A stretch of DNA of 64,000 nucleotides from SIG589 sp964566175 (lineage in GTDB: Bacteria; Bacillota; Clostridia; Oscillospirales; Acutalibacteraceae). Position numbers and translations under genes: made by a program. This document shows, in pieces, positions 62,450-64,000 of this stretch. The notes below the pieces were generated by a model that did no database searches, was not told the DNA's origin, and saw only the letters and a list, made by a program, of their open reading frames with translations. Numbering within the stretch: position 1 is the stretch's first letter; every line of letters starts with the position of its first letter. The stretch covers positions 1 through 64,000 of the forward strand of contig CAZMHU010000002.1 of the NCBI GenBank assembly GCA_964566175.1. Reading direction: 5' to 3'.

Positions 62450-63379
62450 ATGAGAATTGTTTTTATGGGTACACCCGATTTTGCCGTTGCATCACTCGCG
62501 GAGATTGCAAAAAGGCATTCTGTTGTCGGTGTTTTCACACAGCCCGATAAAGCGGTCGGCAGAAAACAGGTTTTGACACCGCCCGCCGTAAAGGTCAAAG
62601 CAGAAGAATTTGACATACCGGTATATCAGCCGACAACGCTCAAAGACGGACAGGCACTTTCAATTATAGAAAAACTCTCGCCCGATGCCGTTGTTGTTGC
62701 AGCATACGGCAAATTTTTGCCTGCCGAAATTCTTCATTTTCCGAAATACGGCTGTATAAATGTTCACGGCTCGCTCTTGCCGAAACTCAGAGGTGCTTCT
62801 CCTATACAGTGGTCGATTGTCACAGGTGAGTGCAAGACCGGCATTACGACTATGCTTATGAACGAGGGAATGGACACCGGTGATATGCTGGAAAAAGCCG
62901 TATTGCCGATTGAATACGACGATACTTTTGAAACACTTCACGATAAACTCGCCGCCTTGGGTGCTAATCTCGTTTGCAGTACGCTTGAAAAACTCGAACA
63001 CGGAGAAATCACGCCCGTCCCGCAGGACGAGAGCGATGCCACATATGCTCCCATTATAAAAAAAGAGATGGGACGCATTGATTTTTCGAAAACCGCCGAC
63101 GAGATACGCAATCTTGTGCGTGCTTTCAATCCTTGGCCGTCGGCTTTCACTTTTATCGGCGGAAAAAGACTTAAAGTTTTGAGCGCAACCGTTGCAGACT
63201 GCCGTCACGATGGCGAATGCGGTATTTTGCTTGATAATAAAAACGACATTTGTGTTTCGGCAGGAGACGGCACGGCTATCACGTTTGATACCGTTCAACT
63301 TGAAGGTTCAAAGGTCTGCTCCGGTGCTGATTTGCTCAAAGGACACAGACTTGAAAAAGGAATGAAATTCGGTGAATAA
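62450..63379 (+). CDS. fmt: methionyl-tRNA formyltransferase
   Basis: A 309-residue enzyme: MRIVFMGTPDFAVASL, HGSLLPKLRGASPIQWSI (catalytic N-H-D region) and a C-terminal tRNA-binding barrel (FNPWPSAFTFIGGKRLKVL). It formylates initiator methionyl-tRNA with formyl-THF. It overlaps rsmB by eight bases. Confidence 0.97.
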   Translation: MRIVFMGTPDFAVASLAEIAKRHSVVGVFTQPDKAVGRKQVLTPPAVKVKAEEFDIPVYQPTTLKDGQALSIIEKLSPDAVVVAAYGKFLPAEILHFPKYGCINVHGSLLPKLRGASPIQWSIVTGECKTGITTMLMNEGMDTGDMLEKAVLPIEYDDTFETLHDKLAALGANLVCSTLEKLEHGEITPVPQDESDATYAPIIKKEMGRIDFSKTADEIRNLVRAFNPWPSAFTFIGGKRLKVLSATVADCRHDGECGILLDNKNDICVSAGDGTAITFDTVQLEGSKVCSGADLLKGHRLEKGMKFGE

Positions 63380-64000
63380 TAGTCGACGTGCTGCGGCACA
63401 GGCGCTTGTGCGTGTTGAAAAAGACGGCGCATATTCTAATATAGTGCTTAACGAAACATTAAAATCATCGGGCATTTCGGGTGGTGATGCGGCGTTTGTT
63501 TCGGCACTGTTTTACGGCGTACTTGAACGCAAGTTGACCCTCGATTACTATATAAGACGTCTTTCATCGCAACCGCTCAGCAAAATTTCGCCATTAACAA
63601 AGCAGGTTTTACGTTGCGGACTTTATCAAATTGTATATATGGATAAAATTCCCGATTCCGCAGCGGTAAACGAGTCTGTTAATATTATAAAACATTCAAA
63701 AGAGTCTCGCAGTGCGGGTTATGTAAACGCTCTTTTACGCCATGCACTGAGAGAGTTGCCGAAACTGCCTAACGGCAATTCGGCAGAAAATTTATCTGTT
63801 CTGTTCTCCTGTGATATTTCGCTCACTCGCGCGCTTATCGACGATTACGGCGCCGAAACGGCAAAAGCAATACTTAAAGAGACGCTGAAACCTTCTGCTG
63901 TCATTGTTCGTGTGAACACACTTAAAACGAATGCGCACGAACTTACAAAGTGCTTTGAAAATGACGGCATTACCGTAATGAAAACGCGAATTGAAAATGC
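63372..64000 (+). CDS. rsmB: 16S rRNA m5C967 methyltransferase RsmB, N-terminal part
   Basis: GTG 63372 opens a frame that runs past the window end (about 209 codons). RRAAAQALVRVEKDGAYSN, ALFYGVLERKLTLDYYI and CGLYQIVYMDKIPDSAAVNE are the NusB-like RNA-binding domain of RsmB; the linker has begun, but the SAM domain lies outside the window. It follows fmt as in most Bacillota. Confidence 0.93.
   Translation, partial: MNNSRRAAAQALVRVEKDGAYSNIVLNETLKSSGISGGDAAFVSALFYGVLERKLTLDYYIRRLSSQPLSKISPLTKQVLRCGLYQIVYMDKIPDSAAVNESVNIIKHSKESRSAGYVNALLRHALRELPKLPNGNSAENLSVLFSCDISLTRALIDDYGAETAKAILKETLKPSAVIVRVNTLKTNAHELTKCFENDGITVMKTRIEN

Noticed and set aside
62660..63298. 212-residue minus-strand frame opposite fmt
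   Set aside because: Shadow of fmt; composition does not look like a real protein.
1..64000. CRISPR arrays, insertion sequences, prophage or integrase genes, toxin-antitoxin pairs
   Set aside because: No regularly spaced direct repeats, transposase or integrase motifs, or typical small toxin pairs were seen in the window.

Overview
The window reads as chromosome of a spore-forming, anaerobe-type Bacillota, most likely a Clostridia member of the Ruminococcaceae/Oscillospiraceae kind. Signs are spo0A, ylbJ, yqfC and yqfD, a RemA/DUF370 gene, a ClpE-type Clp ATPase, tRNA genes that encode CCA, strong GGAGG ribosome binding sites with frequent TTG/GTG starts, and clear sigma-A promoters. Species cannot be fixed from the sequence alone. 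I see no insertion sequence, prophage, CRISPR array, integrase or rRNA operon.

Layout. 1-190: minus-strand tRNA-Gln (cut by the window edge) and tRNA-His. 256-1608: a small cysteine protein and sporulation membrane protein YlbJ. 1692-8820: housekeeping and sporulation run yqfC-yqfD-phoH-ybeY-era-yqzL-like-recO-mutS2, including one small gene overlapping recO. 8860-10699: PadR/DUF1700/DUF4097 operon with a sigma-A promoter overlapped by a candidate PadR operator. 10929-11705: spo0A. 11750-15859: polyamine importer potABCD with its own promoter and a ~165-nt structured leader. 16087-27287: one long plus-strand run, ruvCAB, rRNA-type methyltransferase, ecfA1-ecfA2-ecfT, truA, DUF5711, cvpA, pgsA, clpE. 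27296-27575: tRNA-Gly and tRNA-Arg, each with a terminator. 27610-29253: SulP transporter.

29337-41647 is the accessory part. It holds an AraC regulator divergent from a YgjV-like membrane protein and a predicted beta-propeller protein; a truncated M48 peptidase remnant; then a carbohydrate locus with a GH127 beta-L-arabinofuranosidase-type enzyme, DeoR regulator, PHP phosphoesterase, zinc dehydrogenase, SGNH esterase and a DUF5107/TPR protein; and a two-domain FkbM methyltransferase. 41725-44232 is a copper P-type ATPase carrying a CopZ-like domain at its C-terminus. 44274-46072 encodes a SpoIID-like protein with three peptidoglycan-binding repeats plus a small partner.

46182-57405 is mostly transport: an AEC permease, a BMP/Nup-type nucleoside ABC importer behind xpt (purine salvage), and an amino-acid ABC importer, followed by a lone L-rhamnose isomerase and the tRNA methyltransferase TrmO. 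Both importers carry strong hairpins just after the binding-protein gene, which fits making more binding protein than pump. 57594-64000 is the conserved order yicC-remA-gmk-rpoZ-priA-def-fmt-rsmB, the last gene cut by the window end.

The least explained items are the potA leader and the helically phased 10-bp array beside it, two genes whose reading frames begin at non-standard start codons (copA, ygjV), the CopA-CopZ fusion with an internal start, and the SpoIID/peptidoglycan-binding protein without a signal peptide. All calls come from reading the sequence; no database or folding program was run.
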